Both the position numbers and the translations under genes were made by a program. Shown here one piece after another: positions 29,198-36,548 of a DNA stretch of 64,000 bases. The notes beneath the pieces were generated by a model, which searched no databases, was not told where the DNA came from, and was given only the letters and a program-made list of their open reading frames with translations. The stretch is from NCBI GenBank assembly GCA_028712795.1, contig JAQTPT010000010.1:1-64000 (forward strand), in the 5' to 3' direction. Each line of letters opens with the position of its first letter. The stretch's first letter is position 1. Source of the DNA: Methylococcales bacterium. Lineage in GTDB: Bacteria; Pseudomonadota; Gammaproteobacteria; Methylococcales; Methylomonadaceae.

Positions 29198-29587
29198 TTA
29201 TGAAAATAGATGAGTTGAGATAATCTCAATGATTTGATCCAAGGTCAGGTCTTCATTTTCGCCGACAATATTATGGGCAGAAATGGGATATCTGAGGTCT
29301 ATGCCATAGCGCCCTGTGCTTTGGCCAAAAGTATAAATGTAGGCCGAAAGGGTAGGGTCGCTAATTGTGCATAGATCAATGGCTTGATAATGCTGTTCCC
29401 GGGTGTTCAGCGCGAGGGTATTTTCTCCGTAACGATGCACCAGTTCCAATAACAGAAGCTTAAGCGGCGTATCTTTTTTAATCGCCCAAACATTCATATT
29501 GGCGTGCCGGGTTAAATCTTCCTGACTACGACAGGCCTGGCGTAATAATTCAGTATCAACAGACTTTGCGCCTTGTTGATTAACCAT
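29198..29587 (-). CDS. hypothetical protein at the end of the nif accessory operon
   Basis: 129 aa from the first ATG, which overlaps the upstream rseC-like gene by 76 nt and has no visible ribosome site. A start at ATG 29497 (MNVWAIKKDTPLKLLLLELV, 99 aa) lies 15 nt after the rseC stop and is probably the true one. The core is hydrophobic and mixed alpha/beta (LSAYIYTFGQSTGRYGIDLR, then LTLDQIIEIISTHLF). No cysteines occur in the short form and no domain is recognised. Its place suggests a nif-linked accessory role, but that is inference. Confidence 0.65.
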   Translation of the reverse strand: MVNQQGAKSVDTELLRQACRSQEDLTRHANMNVWAIKKDTPLKLLLLELVHRYGENTLALNTREQHYQAIDLCTISDPTLSAYIYTFGQSTGRYGIDLRYPISAHNIVGENEDLTLDQIIEIISTHLFS

Positions 29588-29952
29588 AGGGAAAATAAAA
29601 AACTCAGGAAAGCGCTACCGGCAATCCATAAATCAGCATACGGGGGGGCGTTATCCGCCAAGAGCCAGTTGGCAATCCCAGCACCGGTAAACAGGGCTAT
29701 TAAGGGCAAAAGATACAATAATAATGACGCGCGTAGCAACAGGCTTTCGTCAATGGCGACCATGACTTCATCGCCGGCTTTTAGTTGAATGTCGCTATCA
29801 ACAGGCACTGATTTTTTTTTAAGGACGCTGCCGAGTGCGTTGGTTGTGCATGAGGCTTTTTGCTGGCACCCGCCACACGCGCTGTTTTGTCCGCTCTCAA
29901 CCCAAACTTGATGGTTTTCTATTTTTACGACGACCGCTAATTCTTCTATCAT
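29512..29952 (-). CDS. RseC/MucC-like membrane protein
   Basis: 146-aa SoxR-reducing-system RseC family protein. The N-terminal cytoplasmic part has the Cys cluster Cys26, Cys29, Cys35 (SACGGCQQKASC), a probable redox or Fe-S site. Two membrane helices follow near residues 77-100 and 108-128. RseC family members act with Rnf/Rsx electron-transfer complexes. ATG 29952 has a GGGG-type ribosome site and is preferred to an ATG overlapping the Rieske stop. Its position behind nifF and a Rieske gene suggests a part in electron supply to nitrogenase. Confidence 0.82.
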   Translation of the reverse strand: MIEELAVVVKIENHQVWVESGQNSACGGCQQKASCTTNALGSVLKKKSVPVDSDIQLKAGDEVMVAIDESLLLRASLLLYLLPLIALFTGAGIANWLLADNAPPYADLWIAGSAFLSFLFSLWLINKAQSLLILNYYARPVVVRKI

Positions 29953-29963
29953 TGCCAACCCCA

Positions 29964-30329
29964 TCAATCGATCAGTGTCAGATGCTTTTCGGAAAAATAG
30001 AGTATGCCATCAATTTCTTCCAAACGAAGCGCTTGCAAGCTTTGCCCATAACAAACCGGGCTTTGGCATTCTCCCGTTTTAGGGTCGAAGATAAAGCCGT
30101 GCATGGAACAGCGCAGATATTTTCCGGTTTCGTCAAAAATCGCATCCTGTTCGCAGTTTAAGGGTCTGTGCATGTGCATACAATGGTTCACATAAGCGTA
30201 AGAACAGTCATCGAAAGCAAAAATAATGGCTGAAATTGGCTGTTTCTTATAGCTAATCTGACGAATTAAAAAACGTGTTTCATGCAGTTCATTAAGAGTG
30301 CAGATTGGTTTCAGTTTGTCGTTTGCCAT
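29964..30329 (-). CDS. Rieske-type [2Fe-2S] protein
   Basis: 121-aa soluble Rieske ferredoxin-like protein. Cluster ligands are Cys50 and His52 (NHCMHMH) and Cys74 and His77 (LRCSMHGFIFDPKTG). No signal peptide or membrane helix is present. The spacing between the two ligand pairs (21 residues) is normal. It lies between nifF and the RseC-like gene and would carry single electrons. Whether it serves nitrogenase, an assembly step or an unlinked oxygenase cannot be told from sequence. Confidence 0.88.
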   Translation of the reverse strand: MANDKLKPICTLNELHETRFLIRQISYKKQPISAIIFAFDDCSYAYVNHCMHMHRPLNCEQDAIFDETGKYLRCSMHGFIFDPKTGECQSPVCYGQSLQALRLEEIDGILYFSEKHLTLID

Positions 30330-30390
30330 AGTTAATCCTGTATTTCAATTATTTGTTGCGAGTTAAATCTCCTAAGGCAACCTGAGCAAA

Positions 30391-30924
30391 TTAATCCCAA
30401 TCTTTTGCCAGGATTTTTAACCAGGCATCAAGCCTGTCTGGCGTGAGGTCTTTCTGATTTTCCTGATCCAGTGCCAGACCTACAAAGCTGCCATCAACAA
30501 CCGCTTTAGAATTTTTGAAGTTATAACCTTCGGTTGCCCATTCACCGATGATTGTGGCTCCACATTCTTTAAACTGCTCGTATAAATAAAACACGGCATC
30601 AATGAATTCCGTAGGATAGCTTTTTTGATTACCCAGCCCATAAATCGCCACTTTTTTGCCGCTGAAATCTTGCCCTGCCATTGTTGGCAAAAACTCCTCC
30701 CAACTTTCAGTGGCGTTACCGGTTGATAAGCCGGGTAACAAACCCTCGCCATAAGTGGGCGTGCCTAAAATCAGGGTGTCATACGCAAGCAAATCAGTCA
30801 CATTGGCAGTACGGATATTCACCGGTTTGGCTGCAACAGCCTGGCCCAGCACCGTCGCAATATCTTTTGCCACACGCCGGGTATTTCCGGTATCTGTCCC
30901 AAAAAAAATACCTACTTTAGCCAT
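30391..30924 (-). CDS. nifF: nitrogenase-associated flavodoxin
   Basis: 177-aa long-chain flavodoxin. The FMN phosphate loop is VGIFFGTDTGNTRRVAKDIA, the ring-binding loops are LGTPTYGEGLLPG and IYGLGNQKSYPTEF, and the extra long-chain segment is present. In Azotobacter-like clusters this protein donates electrons to the Fe protein, NifH. Location at the distal end of the nif operon, after clpX, matches nifF of Azotobacter vinelandii. Confidence 0.92.
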   Translation of the reverse strand: MAKVGIFFGTDTGNTRRVAKDIATVLGQAVAAKPVNIRTANVTDLLAYDTLILGTPTYGEGLLPGLSTGNATESWEEFLPTMAGQDFSGKKVAIYGLGNQKSYPTEFIDAVFYLYEQFKECGATIIGEWATEGYNFKNSKAVVDGSFVGLALDQENQKDLTPDRLDAWLKILAKDWD

Positions 30925-30991
30925 GGCATCCTCGCTTGATAAATGGACTCTTGACGTTTAAATTTCAGGAAAAATTATAAATTACTCGGCC

Positions 30992-31606
30992 TTAGAGCTG
31001 TATTTGCAATAATCCCGGTTCCTTGTTTATCTGTACCGCCTGCCATTCATCCGGGGTGTAGGCTTTAACGCTGACTGCGTGCAGTTTTCCGGAGGCCAAG
31101 GGCTCTTTCAACGTTGCCATAACCAATTGCTGTTTTTTAACCAGCGCCAGATCAATGAATTGATCACTCACAACAGTAATCAATAAGTCACAGCCTTCGC
31201 CTTCGACCAGCACTTTTGCATCTGAAATGCCTTGTTGCACCAGTTGTTCAACATCAAAGCTGGATAACACGTCTTTTTCGGGTTCTGCTTTTTTTGGAGC
31301 TGCGGCTGTTAATAAGGGCAACAAACTGCCGTTGATTGACATTTCTTCAATGATATCGCAGCCACCAACCAATTCACCGGCAATAAATAGCTGAGGATAA
31401 GTCGGCCAGTGAGAAATGCTCGGTAACTTCTCACGAATAAAGGGTGCTTCCAGGACATTCACGTAAGCGTAAGGAATGTTGGTGGCATTCAGTATACCCA
31501 CCGATTTGGCGGAAAATCCGCATTGCGGATTCGCCGGAATGCCTTTCATGTAAAGAATGATGGGGTTGGTCGCCAGTTGATGACGGATTTTGTCTTCGGT
31601 TTTCAT
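30992..31606 (-). CDS. monothiol glutaredoxin-BolA fusion protein
   Basis: 204 aa. Residues 1-105 are a Grx4-type monothiol glutaredoxin (IILYMKGIPANPQCGFSAKS, Cys29 of CGFS; GSH-binding WPTYPQLFIAGELVGGCDII). A short Ala/Lys/Pro linker leads to a BolA/IbaG-like domain at about 118-204 (ISDAKVLVEGEGCDLLITVV, then LHAVSVKAYTPDEWQA). Grx4 and BolA proteins normally form heterodimers that bridge and pass on a [2Fe-2S] cluster; here they are one polypeptide. It is placed between clpX and nifF, so a role in cluster delivery to nitrogenase or its electron carriers is plausible. Confidence 0.9.
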   Translation of the reverse strand: MKTEDKIRHQLATNPIILYMKGIPANPQCGFSAKSVGILNATNIPYAYVNVLEAPFIREKLPSISHWPTYPQLFIAGELVGGCDIIEEMSINGSLLPLLTAAAPKKAEPEKDVLSSFDVEQLVQQGISDAKVLVEGEGCDLLITVVSDQFIDLALVKKQQLVMATLKEPLASGKLHAVSVKAYTPDEWQAVQINKEPGLLQIQL

Positions 31607-31649
31607 AAGTCGATCCTTTATTTTTATAAGGTGATTTCATTACTGCCGC

Positions 31650-31726
31650 GTAGGGTACGCATCGCGTACCTTATGAGGTTGTGTTTACCCGGAACGCTTT
31701 TTAGTGGTACGCGATGCGTACCCTAC
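31650..31726. repeat. REPIN (GGTACGCA family), copy 2
   Basis: Inverted pair starting GTAG-GGTACGCATCGCGTACC and ending with the reverse complement and CTAC. The interior keeps the GGAACGCTT seen in copy 1 (15187-15264). It lies in the intergenic gap between clpX and the Grx-BolA gene of the nif operon. Confidence 0.8.
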
Positions 31727-31763
31727 GGTTCTATTAGTTCATGCCTATGAGTTGGATTTCGCT

Positions 31764-33038
31764 CTATCCAGCCTGTTGTCTGAGTTTGATTTCATCTTTT
31801 TTAATTAGCCGGATTTCACCTTCGCCTCTGACGACATTGGCATCAACAATGCATTGTTCAACATCATCACAAGAAGGTATATCAAACATGGTTTTTCTTA
31901 AGATCTGCTCCATAATACTGCGTAATCCACGTGCTCCCGTTTCGCGTTCTATGGCTTTTTTGGCAATTTCAATCAGGGCCTCTTTTTCAAATGTGAGCTC
32001 CACCCCTTCGTAGGCAAATAATTGTTGATACTGACGTACCAGGGCATTTTTAGGTTCTGTTAACACCTTGATCAATGAATCTATGTCCAAAGGTTCCAAC
32101 GGCGCCAACACGGGAAATCGGCCAATAAATTCTGGAATCAAGCCAAATTTACGCAAATCACTGGGTTGCGTGGCATTAAGCAGCGCTTCAAGCGCTGGCT
32201 TGTCAGCCGGATTGTTCACCTCAGCATGGAAACCAATAGCAGAATTTGTAGGCACCAGGCGTTTTTCAACATGTTTTTCCAGGCCGGGAAATGAGCCACC
32301 TGCAATAAACAGTATATTACGCGTATCAATCATGGTTTCACCCTCCTTGTTACGCTGGCCTTTTCCGGAAACTTTAACGTGGGAGCCTTCGACTAATCGC
32401 AATAATGCCTGTTGCACGCCTTCACCGGAAACATCACGAGTTCCGGTTTGTTGTTCCGGGCTACGGGCAATCTTGTCAATTTCATCCAGATACACAATAC
32501 CCCATTCCGCACTCGCCATATTACCCTCGGCAACATCCAGTAACCTGACCAGAATATTTTCCACGTCATCGCCGACATAACCCGCCTGAGTCAGGGTTGT
32601 GGCGTCAGCAATCACAAAGGGTACGCCGACAATTTTAGCCAGTGTGCTGGCTAATAGCGTTTTGCCTGTGCCGGACGGGCCTATCAACAAAATATTGGAT
32701 TTACCGATTTCAACATCCTTATCAAACTCGCCCAGGCCTGCATCGCCACTTTCATGCTTAAGCCGTTTGTAATGGTTATAAACGGCCACGGACAAAATTT
32801 CTTTAGCCAGATCCTGGCCAATAATGTACTGATCAAGATGCGCCTTGATCTTTGCCGGGATAGGCAATGGCCCCTGCATTTCTGAAAGCTCTTTTTTCCG
32901 GCTCCAATTGCTGACGACCTGATTGGCCAATAGGACGCAATCGCCACAAATATACCCCTCGCTACCAGCAATCAACGGGACTGAAGGGGATTGAGCTATG
33001 CCGCAAAAGGAACAATGTTTGATTTCTTTATCGCTCAT
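31764..33038 (-). CDS. clpX: ClpX-type unfoldase, nif-cluster paralogue
   Basis: 424-aa AAA+ specificity subunit of ClpXP. The N-terminal zinc-binding domain has Cys9, Cys12, Cys31 and Cys34. Walker A is [18 protein letters not shown] and Walker B is [12 protein letters not shown]. The pore loop G-Y-V-G ([14 protein letters not shown]) and the ClpP-contacting region are present. The housekeeping clpX normally sits with tig, clpP and lon; this one is between nifM and nifF, as in Azotobacter (clpX2). Turnover of nif assembly proteins such as NifB and NifEN by the Azotobacter protein is reported. Confidence 0.93.
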   Translation of the reverse strand: MSDKEIKHCSFCGIAQSPSVPLIAGSEGYICGDCVLLANQVVSNWSRKKELSEMQGPLPIPAKIKAHLDQYIIGQDLAKEILSVAVYNHYKRLKHESGDAGLGEFDKDVEIGKSNILLIGPSGTGKTLLASTLAKIVGVPFVIADATTLTQAGYVGDDVENILVRLLDVAEGNMASAEWGIVYLDEIDKIARSPEQQTGTRDVSGEGVQQALLRLVEGSHVKVSGKGQRNKEGETMIDTRNILFIAGGSFPGLEKHVEKRLVPTNSAIGFHAEVNNPADKPALEALLNATQPSDLRKFGLIPEFIGRFPVLAPLEPLDIDSLIKVLTEPKNALVRQYQQLFAYEGVELTFEKEALIEIAKKAIERETGARGLRSIMEQILRKTMFDIPSCDDVEQCIVDANVVRGEGEIRLIKKDEIKLRQQAG

Positions 33039-33054
33039 GGATAATTCCTTAGGA

Positions 33055-33921
33055 TTACTTCGGTAAACTGGCTAACCATGCGCGCTGACAAGTTCGCCGT
33101 GAACGTTCTTTCATTATTTCACGTATTTTCGGTGCCGCTTTTTGTAACGATAAGGTTTCTGCTTTTTTTATTTGCTTGCATAAAACGAGGTGAAAACCAA
33201 TTTCCGATTCGACAACTTCACTCACTTCACCGGCTTTTATCTTAAAAAGCACATCATCCAGTTCCGGATAAAGCTTGCCGCGCGGCACAATACCCAGAAC
33301 GCCGCCTTGCAAGGCTGTGGGGCATTCAGAATGTTTTAAAGCCAGTTCAGCAAACTTATAAGGCTTCTTTTGCAGTTTTTCGCTGAGTTCCTGTATTCTG
33401 GATAATGCCATTTCACGGGTATTTTCGGGGTAGTCAGGATTAATACTGATAAATATATGGCAGGCTTCACGCTGTTCAGGGCGGTTAAATTGCTCTGTAT
33501 GTAGATGGTAATAGATGCCTATCTCCACTTCGTTGATGTCCGGTGAACGTGAAGCAATCAGTTCCATTACCACATTGACCCGGCATTGACGGTAAAGCGC
33601 GGCACTCAGGCTTTCATGGTTCAAATGGTTTTTTTCCAGGTCGCTGAAAAACGAATCATCATTCTCATAACGATCACGGATTTCCTGGTAAGCGTCCTGC
33701 AATTCCTTATCGGAAATAATTACGGCGCCGGCTTCAGGCGCATTGAGGATACGGCTTTCGATTTTGAACTCATTGATGGCCTGAGCTTCTGCCTGCCTTA
33801 ATTCATCGGGTCGCAATTCATCCGGTGTCTTTTTAAATAGCGCCAGAGCCGCTCTTAACAACGTATAAGGATCAACCTTGGCCGGTTTGTCAGGCGGGTT
33901 CATATCAAGACTCTGGCTCAT
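33055..33921 (-). CDS. nifM: nitrogen fixation protein NifM (peptidyl-prolyl isomerase)
   Basis: 288 aa from ATG 33921. The N-terminal helical NifM part includes [20 protein letters not shown]. The C-terminal parvulin domain shows [40 protein letters not shown] and [18 protein letters not shown]. NifM is needed for folding and activity of the Fe protein NifH in Azotobacter and Klebsiella. The start overlaps the 3' end of nifZ; a second ATG at 33903 is possible. clpX follows after 16 nt. Confidence 0.92.
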   Translation of the reverse strand: MSQSLDMNPPDKPAKVDPYTLLRAALALFKKTPDELRPDELRQAEAQAINEFKIESRILNAPEAGAVIISDKELQDAYQEIRDRYENDDSFFSDLEKNHLNHESLSAALYRQCRVNVVMELIASRSPDINEVEIGIYYHLHTEQFNRPEQREACHIFISINPDYPENTREMALSRIQELSEKLQKKPYKFAELALKHSECPTALQGGVLGIVPRGKLYPELDDVLFKIKAGEVSEVVESEIGFHLVLCKQIKKAETLSLQKAAPKIREIMKERSRRTCQRAWLASLPK

Positions 33922-34384
33922 TGAATGATTCCGGGTGGGCAGGGGCAAGCGCCGACTCAGGCACTTGCAGGGTTCTGCCCTGAAAAGAGACGTGGTATTG
34001 AATCTGTTCGCTGTCTCTGATCACCTTAAAAACTTCACCTTCAGAGCCTTTAGCAAACAGGACATTACCCTGCACGCCTAAATCAATATTGCAAACAACT
34101 TTGTCCCTAAACTCAAAGCGGCTCGGATTCCAGGGCTCATCCTCACCGATCAGTTCTTCCAAGCGGCAACCCACCATTCGCCCATGATTTAGAAAATGCA
34201 CGGTAAAAATAACCTGGTCTTGCAGAAAAGTGCCGACTTCCACGACATTACCCATACTGCCCCGGCGAACCAATAAAGTACCTACATCCATACCGGGATA
34301 AGTGCCGTCATTGCGGATGTTTCTGGTGACCCGGACGGATTCGCCAAATTCAAACCGGCCTTCATCGAAGCGATCGGGCCTCAT
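33905..34384 (-). CDS. nifZ: nitrogen fixation protein NifZ
   Basis: 159 aa, the longer NifZ form with two SH3-like segments: FEFGESVRVTRNIRNDGTYP, LVRRGSMGNVVEVGTFLQDQ, then a second segment FRDKVVCNIDLGVQGNVLFA. NifZ assists maturation of the second P-cluster of the MoFe protein. The start overlaps the nifW stop by 4 nt (34381-34384), and nifM overlaps its end, so nifW-nifZ-nifM are translationally coupled. Confidence 0.92.
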   Translation of the reverse strand: MRPDRFDEGRFEFGESVRVTRNIRNDGTYPGMDVGTLLVRRGSMGNVVEVGTFLQDQVIFTVHFLNHGRMVGCRLEELIGEDEPWNPSRFEFRDKVVCNIDLGVQGNVLFAKGSEGEVFKVIRDSEQIQYHVSFQGRTLQVPESALAPAHPESFNEPES

Positions 34385-34695
34385 GTTTTTATATCGCCGA
34401 GGGGAACAAAAGCGGATTGCGGCTCGCCCATGGAAAAGACCTTAAACACTTTTTCCGTTTGCGCATCGGACTCAACAAAATCCTGATAAGCACGCAGAAG
34501 TAATTTAGCGTAGACCGCCCGCTTTGCCGGTTCATTTTCCGGCATTTCATCGGCGGCTTTTTGTAAATAATCATGAAAACGTTGCAGGATGTGCAAGCGG
34601 TAGACATGCACCACGCTGGGTTCGTATTCCAGTTGAAAATACTGTAAAAAGTCTTCAGCCGATTCCAGCTCTTCCATTTCTTCTTCAAAACTCAT
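34381..34695 (-). CDS. nifW: nitrogenase stabilising/protective protein NifW
   Basis: 104 aa, the usual NifW length. Conserved blocks are ELESAEDFLQYFQLEYEPSV and VHVYRLHILQRFHDYLQ, with the C-terminal EKVFKVFSMGEPQSAFVPL. NifW binds the MoFe protein and is linked to its protection or maturation. The start is about 20 nt after the small membrane-protein gene at 34715. Confidence 0.93.
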   Translation of the reverse strand: MSFEEEMEELESAEDFLQYFQLEYEPSVVHVYRLHILQRFHDYLQKAADEMPENEPAKRAVYAKLLLRAYQDFVESDAQTEKVFKVFSMGEPQSAFVPLGDIKT

Positions 34696-34714
34696 GGGGT
34701 TTCTCCGGTTACAT

Positions 34715-34825
34715 TCAAATAGGGCCGACTAAAGTGGCATCCTGAGTTAGCAGATAGATCACCAGCATGATAAACATCGCTAAGCTCACTATTCCAAGCA
34801 ATGACGCGTTTTTATCTTTAAACAT
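34715..34825 (-). CDS. 36-aa single-pass membrane protein in the nif operon
   Basis: A very short gene: ATG 34825 is preceded by CGGAGTAAGATC, a strong ribosome site. The product has a charged N-terminus (MFKDKN), one hydrophobic helix (LLGIVSLAMFIMLVIYLL) and a short polar tail (TQDATLVGPI). It sits 16 nt after the helical-repeat gene and 19 nt before nifW, so it is cotranscribed. A longer open frame exists in the same phase but lies inside the previous gene. Function unknown; it could anchor or sense membrane state. I know no named family. Confidence 0.65.
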   Translation of the reverse strand: MFKDKNASLLGIVSLAMFIMLVIYLLTQDATLVGPI

Positions 34826-34841
34826 GATCTTACTCCGATAA

Positions 34842-35351
34842 TTAAAACTTTGTTTTTTCCTCTTTACGCTTAATAACCAACTCCAGTAATCCTTTTGCGC
34901 CGATCCGGTCTTTGCTATCCAATCCCACCAATTTTTCAAAAATACCCTGGCTCACATCCAGACACTCCAAGCGCATATTTAAGAACCCTATCGCTTTCAA
35001 CGTAAACAAATATAACCTGACCTGAGTTAATAAATTTGCGGGGGCATTATTAATATGGCTTTGTTTCAAATCACGCCAATCCTCAGGAAAACCAATCATA
35101 GGTCTTATGACAGACAGGGCTTTAAGGGTTGCATTCAAAGCGTCTTCCAACCGGTGTTGGTAATAGTAGAAACGGTTAAGGGCAACCAAAACGTTCAAGG
35201 ATTCAGGCGCGAGAAAATAAGCCCTCAATAAAGGCAGTTCGGCATCGCCTGTCGCATAGTTTTCCGCTGCGACCGCTATCATTTCTTTAACACCCAAAAC
35301 ATCCGGTTCTTCAAAATACAAACCTTGTGCTTCAAAATCCAACAGATCCAT
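34842..35351 (-). CDS. helical-repeat (TPR-like) protein of the nif operon
   Basis: 169-aa soluble protein, mostly helical, with TPR-like spacing: ENYATGDAELPLLRAYFLAP, LNVLVALNRFYYYQHRLEDA, then LFTLKAIGFLNMRLECLDVS and QGIFEKLVGLDSKDRIGAKG. It starts directly after the cysE stop (TAA then ATG), so the genes are coupled. Similar unnamed proteins occur in Azotobacter-like nif clusters, to my recollection. TPR-like proteins mediate protein contacts, so an assembly adaptor is a reasonable guess only. Confidence 0.75.
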   Translation of the reverse strand: MDLLDFEAQGLYFEEPDVLGVKEMIAVAAENYATGDAELPLLRAYFLAPESLNVLVALNRFYYYQHRLEDALNATLKALSVIRPMIGFPEDWRDLKQSHINNAPANLLTQVRLYLFTLKAIGFLNMRLECLDVSQGIFEKLVGLDSKDRIGAKGLLELVIKRKEEKTKF

Positions 35352-36158
35352 TTAACCCCTCACCGCCAGCTTTACCGGACTTTCTTTCTTGGGAACACAA
35401 ACGCTTTCCGCTTCGCAATTATCACAATCCTCTTCAACCGTTACTTTAGGCAACTTTGTTGCCCCGGCTTCCAGTTCATCAATCCGTTCAATCAAACAGG
35501 CAATCGCTTTGCCAACCGGGTCTGGAATTAAATGATGATCCAAGTCGATACCATGCCGGTTTTGTATTTTTGTACCCTTGGTTTGAATAACGCGTCCCGG
35601 AATTCCGACCACTGTGCAGCATGGCGGGACATCTTTAACAACCACTGAGTTAGCGCCGACACGGACATTATTGCCTAAGGTAATAGCCCCAAGAACTTTA
35701 GCGCCAGAGCCTACCAGGACATTATTTCCCAGTGTCGGATGCCGCTTTTCCTTATTCCAGGTAGTGCCGCCCAAGGTAACGCCATGGTACAAAGTGACAT
35801 CATTGCCAATCTCTGTTGTTTCACCGATCACCACGCCTAATGCGTGGTCGATAAATAAGCGCCGCCCGATGGTTGCGCCTGGATGAATTTCAACATTAGT
35901 GAACATTTTGGCCATTGCGGCTAAAATCCTCGCGGTCAATTTCCAGTTGGCTTTCCATAGACGGTGGCTAATCCGATGGATCAGCACTGCATGGACACCG
36001 GAATAAGTCAGCAATATTTCCCAGACGCTATGGGCAGCGGGATCACGACCAAAAACACAGTAGACATCTTCATGCCATTGGGCTAGAAAACGCAGTGTCG
36101 TTTCTGCCTTGGGTTTATCTGTCTTGGGTTTAACAGTATCTAACATGACCATAACCAT
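35352..36158 (-). CDS. cysE: serine O-acetyltransferase, nif-linked
   Basis: 268-aa acetyltransferase making O-acetylserine for cysteine synthesis, which feeds NifS. The left-handed beta-helix of hexapeptide repeats covers about residues 95-195 ([60 protein letters not shown]). The C-terminal 70 residues are unusual, ending with a Cys-rich patch ([13 protein letters not shown]). The first of three close ATGs has AAGG nine nt upstream and is chosen. The place in the operon matches cysE1 of Azotobacter. Confidence 0.92.
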   Translation of the reverse strand: MVMVMLDTVKPKTDKPKAETTLRFLAQWHEDVYCVFGRDPAAHSVWEILLTYSGVHAVLIHRISHRLWKANWKLTARILAAMAKMFTNVEIHPGATIGRRLFIDHALGVVIGETTEIGNDVTLYHGVTLGGTTWNKEKRHPTLGNNVLVGSGAKVLGAITLGNNVRVGANSVVVKDVPPCCTVVGIPGRVIQTKGTKIQNRHGIDLDHHLIPDPVGKAIACLIERIDELEAGATKLPKVTVEEDCDNCEAESVCVPKKESPVKLAVRG

Positions 36159-36388
36159 TTTTAAGCGCCTTTTGGGTGTGTGAATTCCAAGTATGCATCA
36201 ACATAAAGCAGTAACATCAAGAAGACTCGAAGAATAAGCAAAGGGGCTAACCCATTTTAGAGAGGAACACCCTGCATTAAACCAGACAGGTTCAAAACTA
36301 ACAGGTCTCGTGCCGGTTTTAAGCACGAAGCAGAAAAACTTTGTTTAAATTTCGCGCTCTATGTGACTACGTGGTGAATAATCGAACC
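36159..36388. other. spacer upstream of cysE
   Basis: 230 bp between the 48-aa gene and cysE in an otherwise tight operon. A hairpin of CGTGC / GCACG with a 9-nt loop and flanking AAACCG is near 36310-36335. Only poor, off-consensus sigma-54 look-alikes are present, and no TGT-N10-ACA site. It may hold an internal promoter or be a scar of a lost gene. Confidence 0.35.
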
Positions 36389-36535
36389 TTAATTCAAAAT
36401 CCAACCGGTTTTACCCAACCTTGGAGGCCCGGGTATCCTGAAAAACGTTCCGGGATACAGGTCATCCTGATCGGGTATTTCTACAGACTCTTTAACTTCT
36501 GGTTCGCATGATTGCAATTCAATATGTTCGTTCAT
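36389..36535 (-). CDS. 48-aa protein encoded directly behind nifV
   Basis: ATG 36535 lies 13 nt after the nifV stop and has an AGAGGA ribosome site that overlaps the end of nifV. The frame runs 48 codons to TAA 36391-36389. The product starts MNEHIELQSCEPEVKESVEI, is acidic in its first half, and ends in a basic, Gly/Pro-rich block (TFFRIPGPPRLGKTGW). No membrane helix or signal is present, and there is a single Cys at residue 10. I do not recognise the family. Tight spacing and a good ribosome site argue that it is expressed with nifV. Confidence 0.6.
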   Translation of the reverse strand: MNEHIELQSCEPEVKESVEIPDQDDLYPGTFFRIPGPPRLGKTGWILN

Positions 36536-36548
36536 GATGAATCGTCCT

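Noticed and set aside
36159..36388. Sigma-54-like sequences upstream of cysE (CGGCACGAGACCTGT and TGGGTTAGCCCCTTTGC)
   Set aside because: The first lacks a TTGC box and the second has the wrong spacing between GG and GC; no NifA site is near, so I do not call a promoter.
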